A DNA stretch of 64,000 nucleotides from Adiantum capillus-veneris (Eukaryota; Streptophyta; Polypodiopsida; Polypodiales; Pteridaceae), in NCBI GenBank assembly GCA_014529385.2, contig CM043943.1, positions 100,940,355 through 101,004,354 on the forward strand, given 5' to 3'. The notes beneath the pieces are model-generated. The model saw nothing but the letters and a program-made list of their open reading frames with translations. It ran no database searches and was not told where the DNA came from. Of this stretch, positions 56,201 to 64,000 are shown one piece after another. Position numbers and translations under genes: made by a program. Each line of letters begins with the position of its first letter. Within the stretch, counting starts at the first letter, position 1.

Positions 56201-58285
56201 TGGGAGTACACATTCTTTGTTAGCTCTAGTGCAGGGAAAGAAACAATTGGTGCTGTGTTGCTACAACAAGATCCCCACAGTACAAGGATGCGACCCATCT
56301 ACTTTGCTAGTAGGGTCATGAATGCTTTGGAGAGAGACTACACAGAAGCAGAACTCATGATGCTTTCTCTCATGTTTGCGGTGAGAAAGTTTAGATCCTA
56401 CCTGCTACCAAAACCTTTTGTAATTCTCACTGCAGAAAATTTGTTCCCTTGGGTGTCATCTCAAATGAATCTTAGTACTAGGATCTCAAAGTGGATTATG
56501 GAGTTGCAAGAGTTTCAATACTCTTTCAAGGTAGAAGATAGTGTGCGTGCACAATTGGCAGGGATTCTCACTTATAGGGTGCACGAAAAGGAGATTAAGG
56601 TGCCTGAAGTAAAGACCCTACCATTGCCACCACCAAAAAGTATTTCTAATGCTTTTACTTTGTTCTTTGATGGAGCTTTTCGTCGAGCCATAGGAAAAGC
56701 AGGGGGAGGGCTAGTGTTGCTCAACCCAAGTGGAGAGGTGGTCATGAAAGAGAAGGTCAATCTACCAAGTTCAGCTAGCAGCAATGAAGCAGAATATGAC
56801 ACTCTACTTCATGGTTTGAAGATGTGCATTGGCCAAGGGATACAACGCCTCATGGTAAAGGGAGATGCACTTCTCATTGTTAAACAGATTTTAGGCATTT
56901 GGGCATGCAAAAATGAGAGCTTACGGACAAAAGTTCATGCCATTCGTAGATTGTTTAATCAATTTGAAGAAGTGCAACTATATCATATTCCTAGGAAACA
57001 GAATGAAGATGCTGATTTACTTGCACAACAAGCCGTTGCATGTGTAAAGAAAGAAGTGCAGGTCATCATGGTGGCGGCTGCTGTGAAGCAACCGAGGTAC
57101 CAGGGATTGGAGTCATTGGCTCCCATCATTGGCTACATTTTGGAGGGTGAGTTTCCACCAGACTTCACAAAAGCTCAGAAGAGGAGACTCATGAAGAAGG
57201 CAAGCGTATATCTCTTCCTAGAAGGCTCCCTCTATCAAAGAGGGAAGGATCAAGTGTGCAGACGAGTACCAACTATCAAGGAAATTCCAGCCATTCTAAA
57301 AGGTTTGCATGAAGAGGCATGTGGTGGTCATTTTGCCCAAGAAATAACTGTGAAGAAGATTTTGCTTTCGGGGTATGTTTGGCCAAGTTTGCATGTGGAT
57401 GTTCAACATTGGTGTAAAAGCTATCACACTTGTCAGATAAATGGAAATAGAAGGTTGGTGCATGGCCCGAGGCAAATAGTGCTTGCAAATGGACCCTTTG
57501 AAAAGTGGGGCATTGATGCTATGGGTCCTCTGCCTAGGACAAAAAATGGTAAACTCTACATTCTAGTGGCTGTAGACTATATGACTAGGTGGGTGGAAGC
57601 ACAAAGTGTGGCAAAGGTAAATGAGAAGAGAGTGAGCAAATTCATCTACACTCACATTTGTTGTAGATTTGGCACACCTTTGGAGATTGTTTCTGATAAT
57701 GGTACAGGGTTTAGAAAAGGATTGCTCACAGAAGTTTGTGAAGAGCTTCACATTCTACATCGTCATAGCACACCATACTACCCACAGTCAAATGGTTTGG
57801 TGGAGAAGGCTAATGGTGTCATTGCAGGAATCATTAGAAAGATGGTGCAAAACAAGACAAAATTATGGGATGACTTCTTGGATGGTGCCTTGTGGGCATA
57901 TCGAACCACATATAGGGAAGCCACGGAGTTCACACCATTTCACTTGGTCTATGGTCAAGAGGCTTTGCAGCCTATCGAGCTCAACATTCCAACAATGCGA
58001 CTTCATGGCAAAGGAGCACAAGATGATCAAGAGGTATGGATGGATCGACTTCTTACGTTAGTGGAGCTTGAGTGGAAAAGAGAAGCAGCATATGAGTGCT
58101 ACAAGAGGAAAGCCACACAAGCGAAAGAAACGCACGACAAGAAACTGAAGGACAAAGGCATCAAGGAAGGAGAGCTTGTGCTAAGGTATGACAATCGACT
58201 TGACAATCGTTTTGATGCCAAGTTTGAAACAAGATGGCAAGGGCCATACATAGTCAAGAAGGCTTTCAATTCAAGTTACTATTAG
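53252..58285 (+). CDS. Gag-Pol polyprotein of the Tat-like element, 1677 aa to first stop
   Basis: Single frame. Gag: retrotransposon capsid region about residues 10-150 (FLANFKM, LWALWIR), CCHC knuckle C246-C249-H254-C259. Protease: LVDGGAQI with D459. RT: about 730-900 with KWRVCVDYRPLN, MPFGLTNAP and catalytic FIDD at 846-849. A worn first RNase H at about 985-1080 is followed by an archaeal-type RNase H with D1140 (FFDGA), E1181 (NEAEY), D1205 and D1255. Integrase: zinc H1353, H1360, C1388, C1394; catalytic D1422, D1482, E1518 (35 residues between the last two). It ends at a TAG (58283-58285) inside the integrase C-terminal domain. All catalytic residues are present. Confidence 0.95.
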   Translation: MESQRQMSGYPLFFGEPGEDAELFLANFKMSCRIKRIVTDQERVEMFEVVLRKDVSTWFDSLPEEVKGNYTEVLNRFKRYFFDPQNTQKLWQDIVSHKQKDLDDYYLYKQEFLRLWALWIRNVANPGDGAEFLKKERFIAGLFPDLKVKVEAGAPATFDAAETRAAEKYRKLKCLRGEVPIEGLRPKGKSQASTSREIPEVTAEVIEKLNESLSSLSIHLAQAVGPKGRAKKSEERDPRPRRVLQCWNCGESGHGMYNCPWPRGEPGRPNLNYPVMNAGEGTGQQPRLLQRPNGPRPPPQGVEGVPPLPDPNVHVVEVTNSNEVDMEANGIKRGRGKGKEKEGVTSQSDHGQGKKAKETKETKRTRRRINLQDFPLGHGMAPYNLLEDMRGKGPDISWPQFLALCPQVRRDLTRAVSTRRKVKESVPVVKIAQAEMNEDITPVLDCYIKGRLVRKGLVDGGAQICIMTEGLMQKLGMHIHETPEIRVKMANNSKARCVGICKNVFVEAFGIKKAVDFYVMSTKGNGYPFILGRPWLMKMRALQDWESGKLICRNDNHKKVVFDMKEQRQEELHEESSQSETDEGWTDSTSEEESSGSITEEESSIEVMGVRFKPSNQETSCQGLEEVGPQENEGDQDEGMLEGMLSTTLTKDEREEFKCVLRKFPRLFAKDYTDVRGVDAVQHKIELKPEATPKAQKLRRLGVIKEQALLKEVRKLLAAGFIYPVENSEWVSPVVVTPKKNGKWRVCVDYRPLNEATKRDHFPLPFQDEILNEVAGHEKYTVCDGYSGYFQIGIALEDQLKTTFITPWGCYAFRVMPFGLTNAPATFQRFMNMVFQAFFGKSIRVFIDDFCIYSSKSLHLQRVEEGLKKLYDMGGQLNPDKCHIGEDEVILLGHKVSYKGIEVDPSKAKALIELPSPKSLKEVISFIQKVKYMSRFIHLASELLHPLQKLTQQVEFAWSDELEEYFCNIKVILSELPTLMPPCWEYTFFVSSSAGKETIGAVLLQQDPHSTRMRPIYFASRVMNALERDYTEAELMMLSLMFAVRKFRSYLLPKPFVILTAENLFPWVSSQMNLSTRISKWIMELQEFQYSFKVEDSVRAQLAGILTYRVHEKEIKVPEVKTLPLPPPKSISNAFTLFFDGAFRRAIGKAGGGLVLLNPSGEVVMKEKVNLPSSASSNEAEYDTLLHGLKMCIGQGIQRLMVKGDALLIVKQILGIWACKNESLRTKVHAIRRLFNQFEEVQLYHIPRKQNEDADLLAQQAVACVKKEVQVIMVAAAVKQPRYQGLESLAPIIGYILEGEFPPDFTKAQKRRLMKKASVYLFLEGSLYQRGKDQVCRRVPTIKEIPAILKGLHEEACGGHFAQEITVKKILLSGYVWPSLHVDVQHWCKSYHTCQINGNRRLVHGPRQIVLANGPFEKWGIDAMGPLPRTKNGKLYILVAVDYMTRWVEAQSVAKVNEKRVSKFIYTHICCRFGTPLEIVSDNGTGFRKGLLTEVCEELHILHRHSTPYYPQSNGLVEKANGVIAGIIRKMVQNKTKLWDDFLDGALWAYRTTYREATEFTPFHLVYGQEALQPIELNIPTMRLHGKGAQDDQEVWMDRLLTLVELEWKREAAYECYKRKATQAKETHDKKLKDKGIKEGELVLRYDNRLDNRFDAKFETRWQGPYIVKKAFNSSYY

Positions 58286-58531
58286 CTTATGGACTTGAAT
58301 GGTAAAGAGCACTCCAGGAAAGTAAACAGGTATCGCTTGAAGCCCTATTTGAGTCGCCTTCTACCAAAGGACCTACCAAAGATCTGTCCAAAGGCCGCTG
58401 TCTTATGTAAGTATTGTTACATGAAGCATGAGTGTAACTCCAGCCAAAATTCTGAGGGGCCAAACAATGAAGATCTCGTCAAGGACTCTGAAGCACTCTC
58501 TTTGGAAAAGATGCTCTATGATGGTACATGA
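58286..58531 (+). pseudogene. Integrase C-terminal tail after an in-frame stop
   Basis: The register of gag-pol continues after TAG: an open frame of about 80 codons from 58286 with NGKEHSRKVNRYRLKPYL and an acidic tail, ending at 58531. The region reads as the normal end of this integrase, so the TAG at 58283-58285 is probably a recent nonsense change. Alternatively it is a readthrough site. Confidence 0.75.
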
Positions 58532-58543
58532 ATATACCATCAT

Positions 58544-58559
58544 CCAGGGGGAGGGCTAC
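58544..58559 (+). promoter_or_regulatory. Polypurine tract
   Basis: CCAGGGGGAGGGCTAC immediately before the 3' LTR: the plus-strand DNA priming site. Confidence 0.8.
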
Positions 58560-60735
58560 TGATAGCCGTTTTTTCGGCTCTTTGTAATTTCCACAGTGAG
58601 TTACCTCACCCTACCAAAATCACCCAAACACTGTGGCTATCCCTACCATTTCACTGTACATAGGCGTGCGTGAGTCACGGGACTTTTCCCATATCTTCTT
58701 AAAAACCCTCAGCTAGCTAGTCACTGGGCTAGGTGAGCCAAAAAAAATAAAAAAAATAAAAGTATATTATGGCCTCTTTGTGTGTAAATATTTCATTGTA
58801 TATATGGCCTAAATATAGGGATTTTTAATAATTATTTTGGTATTTTATTTAAATATTTCTACTTAGGTATGTGTTTTATGTACACCTTCTTTCATCCTCT
58901 TACACCATAATTATATTTTTTATTTTTATTTTTTTTGCCAATATGTACATACTCTAACCTCATATTTTTCCTTTATACAAATCACTCCCACATTTTCACC
59001 CTCACCCTCATGAAAAAAAAAAAAATTGATTTCTACTCATTGGTTACTTTTATTATATTATTTACTTGCATACCTTTTCCTCTTTCACCCAAAATAATTC
59101 AAGGAGGGACCATATCATATGATTCCAATATCTTTCCATATCCATAACTCCTCCATATTTTTATTATTATTTTTACTCATTATTCTAACACCATGTGCTC
59201 ATTGAGCTAAAGTCCATGAATAGTCCATACACTAGTCCCACCATGTATATATTTCTTATTTCACCAATAATCCTCCTCCATGCATGGGTCAAGGGAAACT
59301 TGAATGCTTTGTATTATAATATGACAAAGGAGGGGCTCACTCTTGGATGCATTGTACAAATTCAACAAAGGAGGGGACCACTAAAAGACTTTTGCAGGCA
59401 TAAAAAACAGGCTTTTTGGTGAGAATTTTGGCACCTATCTCCACTCCGAATTTGGAGCGGTGGTCAAAAGAGAAAATATAGCCCACGCTCTGAATAATCA
59501 CCCCAAATTTTTTCATGATTTTTGGAGCTACCAGCTGTGAGCTATGATTTTTTTAGTGGACCCCAGTTTTCCCATGCTATGCAGCCACACTCTCTCTTCC
59601 ACTTTATCATTTTCCTCTTTCACACACACTTCTCCACTCATCATCCCCATCTCTCTCACCACTCCTCTCTGCACACTGCTCACCTTCTCCTCAACCTTGA
59701 AGAATAAGAGAAACCATGGTGAACTCATACCTCCCACACACAATTCCATTCCAAAATTGACCACCTAGTCTCATTTTTCCTCCTCCAAATTACCCATATC
59801 TATCAAAAAACCACAAAATTCAGCCTCTTCTCTTAAAAGATAGCATCATGGTGGTTGATTACTCAGCTTCAATTACCTTGTCTCTCAAGGAAGGTCAAGA
59901 GTGGAGAAAAAATGTACCGTCAAAGCTAGTGGACCGTCAACAAGCGTCAAAATTGGCCCTACTCAAGACACTTGGAGCATCAACCCTGTAAGAAATCCAC
60001 CTTTTCTTACCTCTTAAGAGTTTTTCTTCCTTATTTGTATCCTACATGGATACTCCCATTGTAAATATTCAATTCCATTTGTAAATTAATACTAACTCTA
60101 CTAACACTAACCCACTATGAAAAGTCCTATCACCTCCATTTCTCTCCTCTCTCTTTCCCCACCAACTTCTTGATAATTCCAAGCAAAAGAAATTAGATAA
60201 ATTGCAGAAAATCTAACCCAACCATGGATAGAGGAGTAACCCTAGCCTTCAAAATTGCTATAAAAGGAGGGTGTAGCTAGCATAAAAGGGGGAGCCATAA
60301 GCAAGAGCACTATGCTATAGCTTGAGAAGCCAAGCTCAACCTCTCTAGAAGGAGCTCTTGAGTGGAAGCTCATTGTCTTATGCATGTGCATGTGTTGTAA
60401 TAGGGGATTAGCAAGGGAAATCTATGCCATTGTAAGAGAGAGAGAGTGATCATTCAATTGAGAGTAGGAAATCTATCATTTCTCCTACTAGTGTAAGCCC
60501 AACATTCGCTGAATCAAGGAGGGTGGATTTGGACTAATCTTGGATATTTTGTCTCCCTTCCAACGTGAAGTAATGGACAACAATGATGCGTAAGTGTCTT
60601 GGTTTTTTTTTAAGTTCTTGATAGCTTGTCTCTGGTGTTGTCATCAATCTAGCCATAAATCCCACATACTGTAAGAGGGCGACAGGGTGGAGAGGACTCC
60701 CCTGGCCTTAAGACAGTGATTGGGGTGCCTGAGCA

Positions 60736-60783
<48 letters not shown>

Positions 60784-61045
60784 TGTGTTTTAGTGTGTGA
60801 GAGTATTCCATTGGTGTTAGGGTTAGTGTAATTCCTTGCTTGTTTGTGGGTTTCTCTAACGATTCTCCTCTTTTGCGTCCTAGTTCGCTCTTAAACTAGG
60901 TGGTGCCCCTTGTGTAGTTGGGATTTGGCGGTGGGTTTGTTGTTTTGGTTTGTGTTGTGTTGTGCCCCAGTCCCATTGAGCAGCACGGGAGCCTTGAAGG
61001 GTGTCTAGAGGCCACTCTTCTTGTTGCCCGCCCCGGACCGCCTCA
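58560..61045 (+). repeat. 3' LTR of the Tat-like element, 2486 bp
   Basis: Matches the 5' LTR with about ten substitutions, apart from about 190 bp missing at 60728/60729 and a different CT tract length (60739-60782). It ends CCTCA at 61045, followed by CTAC. Confidence 0.95.
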
Positions 61046-61500
61046 CTACCAATTAAACACTATTAGTCAACATAGTCATTCTACCAGTACATATATGCTA
61101 TGACTCATGAGTCCCTTTAAAGATTTCTACATATAGTAGCAATTTATGTCAAGGATGATTATGTGTCCATGCCAAGTACCTATCATAAATAAGGAACCCT
61201 TCCTAATTGAGGAAAACCATTCCATTCCAAGATCATTGTTGTTATGTGAATGCAAACGATTGACATCTATTAGAAAAACATTGTGATATTCTCCAATCAA
61301 ATTATAGTACCCAGCATATATTCAATCATGATCAAAGGCAGATAGGCATTCCTTTTATATTTTGAAGAATCTAGTAAAAGCCATATGAATTAAATTTTGG
61401 CATCCCAAACCGATACTCATTTCAATGATGTAATATATTCAAGCTACCTTCGAAACATTATGACTTGAAATTTGTAGTTTTGTTTGATCAATTGCAAAAT
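61046..61500. repeat. Degenerate ~295-bp array, right part
   Basis: 'accaattaaacac', 'agtcaacatagtcattc' and 'attttgaagaatctagtaaaagccat' repeat words seen at 47480-48900. It continues the array split by the Tat-like element. Confidence 0.6.
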
Positions 61501-61798
61501 TAAAGGATAACCACAACCATTCTAAGTAGATGCAAAGCACCTATATGGTGATTCTTCATGTGTAAGTGTGAGGGATGATCCCGTTTCACTTGGTTGTATG
61601 TTGCTAGGTTGAGAGCCCTTTTTATGGCCACAAGGTACATACTATAGCACTGGGAATAGCAACACAATGGGCGGCCAATTACCATGAATCATGTACACTA
61701 TTTGTTATTCCTTCATAAGAAGACAATCAATCATGCTTTTTTGGCGATGAACCAAGAACAAAAAGGTGAGATGCTTCATGCATGTGTGTGTGTGTGTG
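61501..61798. other. No gene seen
   Basis: Short frames only; a GT tract at 61784-61798 leads into the duplicated segment. Confidence 0.3.
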
Positions 61799-61973
61799 TT
61801 CAAGAGGTGTGTGTGTTCGAGACACGTTCTTGTGAATGAGAGCATTACCATGCAAGACCAAATATGGAACCTCGAGGTCACGGACTCGAGATGCAAGCCA
61901 TTGTGGTTAACATTCAGCAACAAAAGTATACATGCATGCTTTTGTGACATCCTATAAAGTTACAACAACGATG

Positions 61974-62008
<35 letters not shown>

Positions 62009-63094
62009 ATGCTATGTGTTGAGTATGGTACCTTGTGTACATCTGTGTGTAGCTATAGAGATTCCCGAGGAATTGTGAGTAGCATAATACGAAGATGTTT
62101 GCAGAGACTGAATAGGCCTGCACATATGCAGTAGAGAGATAAAGAGAGAGAGTATGGACACCGAGAATATCTCCTTAACATGCAAGCAAGGGGTGTGTTG
62201 GATTTGAGAAGTTGCAGTACAAAAAAGGATGGCCGAAGGTTATGGGCGAGGAAGAACCCTGGCAAGCGGGCAATGAGAGGCACATATCTGTGCGCGAGAT
62301 GAGGGAGAGAAAGATTAAGATAAAGAGATAAAAAGGGGGGTTTAGTGGTATGTATATGGTATTTGAGCACCTTATGGGTATATATTTATTACTCGGGGGG
62401 TGCACTATGTATTCATGTTAATGTATAACGTGAGTTTGAAAGGAGGGGTTTTAAAATACAAAAATTTAGGCAATTTAACAGAGATACATTAAAATGAGGG
62501 TTTTTTATGTTCAATTTTGGAAAATTTTCCTCAACTAAGGGGTTATTTTATTCATTCCAACATATTAAAAGAGGAGTTATTTTAATACCCCATGGATGCA
62601 CGTTATATAGGGGGGGAGGGGGGGGGGTATTGAATGGTGAACCCCCCGAGATTTATTACCACCTCAAGTAGGTGCATCTACATTGATCCAAGCCATTCAT
62701 TGTTTTTAGCATTTCACAACCCAAGTTCTCAATTCAATGTGTTGTGCATGCATCATAGATATATATCAAGTGTAGCCAAGTAGGGATAATCCGTAAGTGG
62801 AGCACTTGAAATGAATTTCTACTGAAGATGAGATGGGAGGAATATAAAAAAGACTAGGGTTTGTGGTTTGAAAGGATTATAGAATAGCATTGTGTTTTAT
62901 CCAATTGGAGATATACTAAAGGTATTAATTGACCAAGCCCCTGATAATAGGGTTATGTGACTATTTAGATTCGGCATGTATGAGATATAATCATCTGAAA
63001 AGTAGGCTAGAAAGTGCATACTAAAGAGGGAAGAGGTCGGCCAAGGGTTAGCTAAGGAATTTTCCTCTAGATAAGTGTGTGTGTGTGTGTGTGG
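61799..63094 (+). repeat. ~1-kb duplicated segment, copy B, carrying a TIR element
   Basis: Aligned with copy A (45381-46372) except for the 259-bp insertion at 62392-62650 plus one target copy, and a longer GT tract at 61977-62007. Confidence 0.9.
62384..62658. mobile_element. 259-bp MITE-like TIR element with 8-bp target duplication
   Basis: The element spans 62392-62650, flanked by atttatta on both sides (62384-62391 and 62651-62658). Its ends, CTCGGGGGGTGCACTAT and (complement) CTCGGGGGGTTCACCAT, match at 15 of 17 positions. Copy A of the surrounding segment has a single atttatta and no insert, which proves insertion. An 8-bp duplication fits the hAT group (also P or Merlin types), but the CTCGGGGGG ends are not the common hAT CAG/TAG. 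No coding capacity; G-rich stretch at 62609-62628. Confidence 0.9.
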
Positions 63095-63292
63095 CCCTCC
63101 CACATCCCAGAGGGAAGATACTCTTGGTGGAGGATAGTCCATCAAGTGTAACTATCCCCCACCAATTGCAAGAAATACTTCATAATCAGTTCCATGTTTA
63201 TAAACCACTCATTTGTACTGTGTTGAAAAGGGGTTTGATATGAGAATACCAAATTGCTGTACAATAAAGGAGTCCTCCAAGGAGGGGATATG
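63095..63292. other. No gene seen
   Basis: Between the duplicated segment and a possible LTR. A purine tract AAGGAGGGGATATG lies directly before 63293. Confidence 0.3.
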
Positions 63293-63944
63293 TGTTAGAA
63301 GCTGGACACACCCCATGGCATCTAACTATTCGGAAGATTATTCTTTTTGTAATTATTCATTCATTGAGGAAAACCTGATTTTTCACCTTGTAATTATTGG
63401 GACTTACCGAAGTTTCTAGATTGTATCCCAGTTTTGATAGTTAGATTGAGTAGATGGTTGATTTGGGAACTTTAGGGTTTGAGAAATTGTAAGGTATATA
63501 TACCACTTTTTGACCTTAATGAAAAACCTTTTTGTCATTTTAAAAACAAGTTTGAAGTCTCTGAGTGAGCATACTGTATACGAGAGACAGAGTGTGAGTT
63601 TCATCTTGATGCTATGTGTGATCTGGTGGTCGGAATCGAGTGCCAAGAAGTGCGAAGAAGTGCAGCGTGTTGCCCTCGACGAGCGCTACGCGCTGATACC
63701 TACATTGTGCGCGTACGGTCCGGTTTTGCGAGCTCCTTCTACGAGCTTCATCGGGTGTTTGGGTGAGCATACGTTGTCCGATTTTGCATTGCAGCATATG
63801 CACGCGTTCACATTGAGTAGAACTACACATTAGGCACTTTAGATTTCGGAAACGAAGACCTGTAGATTTCGGCCAGACATCCTACGTGTTTCTGCACCAG
63901 GTGTTTTGGGTCATGATTTTGGTTCATAAACCTTAGGGAGAGCA
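63293..63944 (+). mobile_element. LTR candidate, ~650 bp
   Basis: Begins TGTTAGAAGCTGG, has a TATATATA box near 63496, and ends near 63944 in AGCA. It is followed at 63951 by TGGTATTCATAGGGTCTC, which is similar to the tRNA-Met type primer site TGGTATCAGAGC of many copia elements. GC rises at 63640-63780. No second copy in the window, so this is tentative. Confidence 0.35.
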
Positions 63945-64000
63945 ATCTATTGGTATTCATAGGGTCTCCTTCAAGTTCTATGGTGTTTCGAGATCGTTTG

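Larger units (their letters stand above)
48925..61045 (+). mobile_element. Tat-like Ty3/gypsy LTR retrotransposon, 12.1 kb, nearly complete
   Basis: LTRs 48925-51589 and 58560-61045 start TGATAG and end CCTCA. CTAC lies on both sides (48921-48924 and 61046-61049), a 4-bp target duplication (5 if the shared A is counted). Primer-binding site at 51593, polypurine tract at 58544-58556. The interior carries four extra ORFs, then a single gag-pol frame with gag, protease, RT, two RNase H domains and integrase. The second, archaeal-type RNase H is a feature of the Tat lineage, and Ogre-type Tat elements are known to carry an extra ORF before gag. The LTRs differ at only about ten positions outside one ~190-bp gap, so insertion is recent. 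Confidence 0.96.

Noticed and set aside
1-64000. tRNA, rRNA or organelle-derived genes
   Set aside because: No cloverleaf-like A/B box pairs, rRNA motifs or plastid genes were recognised by eye; a tRNAscan-SE run would settle this.

Overview
This window is repeat-rich, intergenic-type DNA from a land plant with a large genome. It shows nested Ty3/gypsy and Ty1/copia LTR retrotransposons, a Helitron, a small TIR element, long-period satellite arrays and many (GA)n, (GT)n and (CT)n(CA)n microsatellites. I see no host gene, rRNA, tRNA or CRISPR array. The gag-pol at 53-58 kb has two RNase H domains, a plant Tat-lineage trait. I cannot name the species from sequence alone.

Layout. 1-1687 is part of a minus-strand LTR of the same family as the large element at 49-61 kb. 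2.1-19.1 kb is a satellite block that starts as ~265-bp monomers and passes into ~325-bp monomers built of two related halves. It is split by a 9.75-kb minus-strand Ty3 element (5995-15746) whose gag, protease and polymerase frames are broken. 19.1-26 kb is decayed repeat DNA, including the 3' tail of a relative of that element (23.0-23.2 kb). From 26 to 38.5 kb runs a tandem series of ~1.5-kb (or longer) units. One unit is split by a 4.6-kb Helitron (26455-31091) whose empty site survives in sister units, and another is broken by a copia fragment (about 33.4-34.9 kb). 38.5-48.9 kb holds gag remnants, a deleted copia element (42.4-43.7 kb), a ~1-kb segment that recurs at 61.8 kb, and a degenerate ~295-bp array. 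48925-61045 is a nearly complete 12.1-kb plus-strand Tat-like element with LTRs that are almost identical apart from one ~190-bp gap. 61-63.1 kb continues the interrupted repeats and carries a 259-bp TIR element with an 8-bp target duplication. The last ~700 bases may hold another LTR.

Most notable: the 12.1-kb element carries four extra ORFs between its primer-binding site and gag. They form two homologous pairs: 70 and 72 aa, then 184 and 152 aa. The 70-aa protein also has a homologue (43 of 70 residues identical by hand) inside the LTRs of the otherwise unrelated Ty3 element at 6-16 kb, again near the primer-binding site. Differences fall largely at synonymous sites and three of the four related frames stop at the same place. 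This suggests a small accessory protein shared by distinct retrotransposon lineages, next to a tandemly duplicated accessory gene of unknown function.
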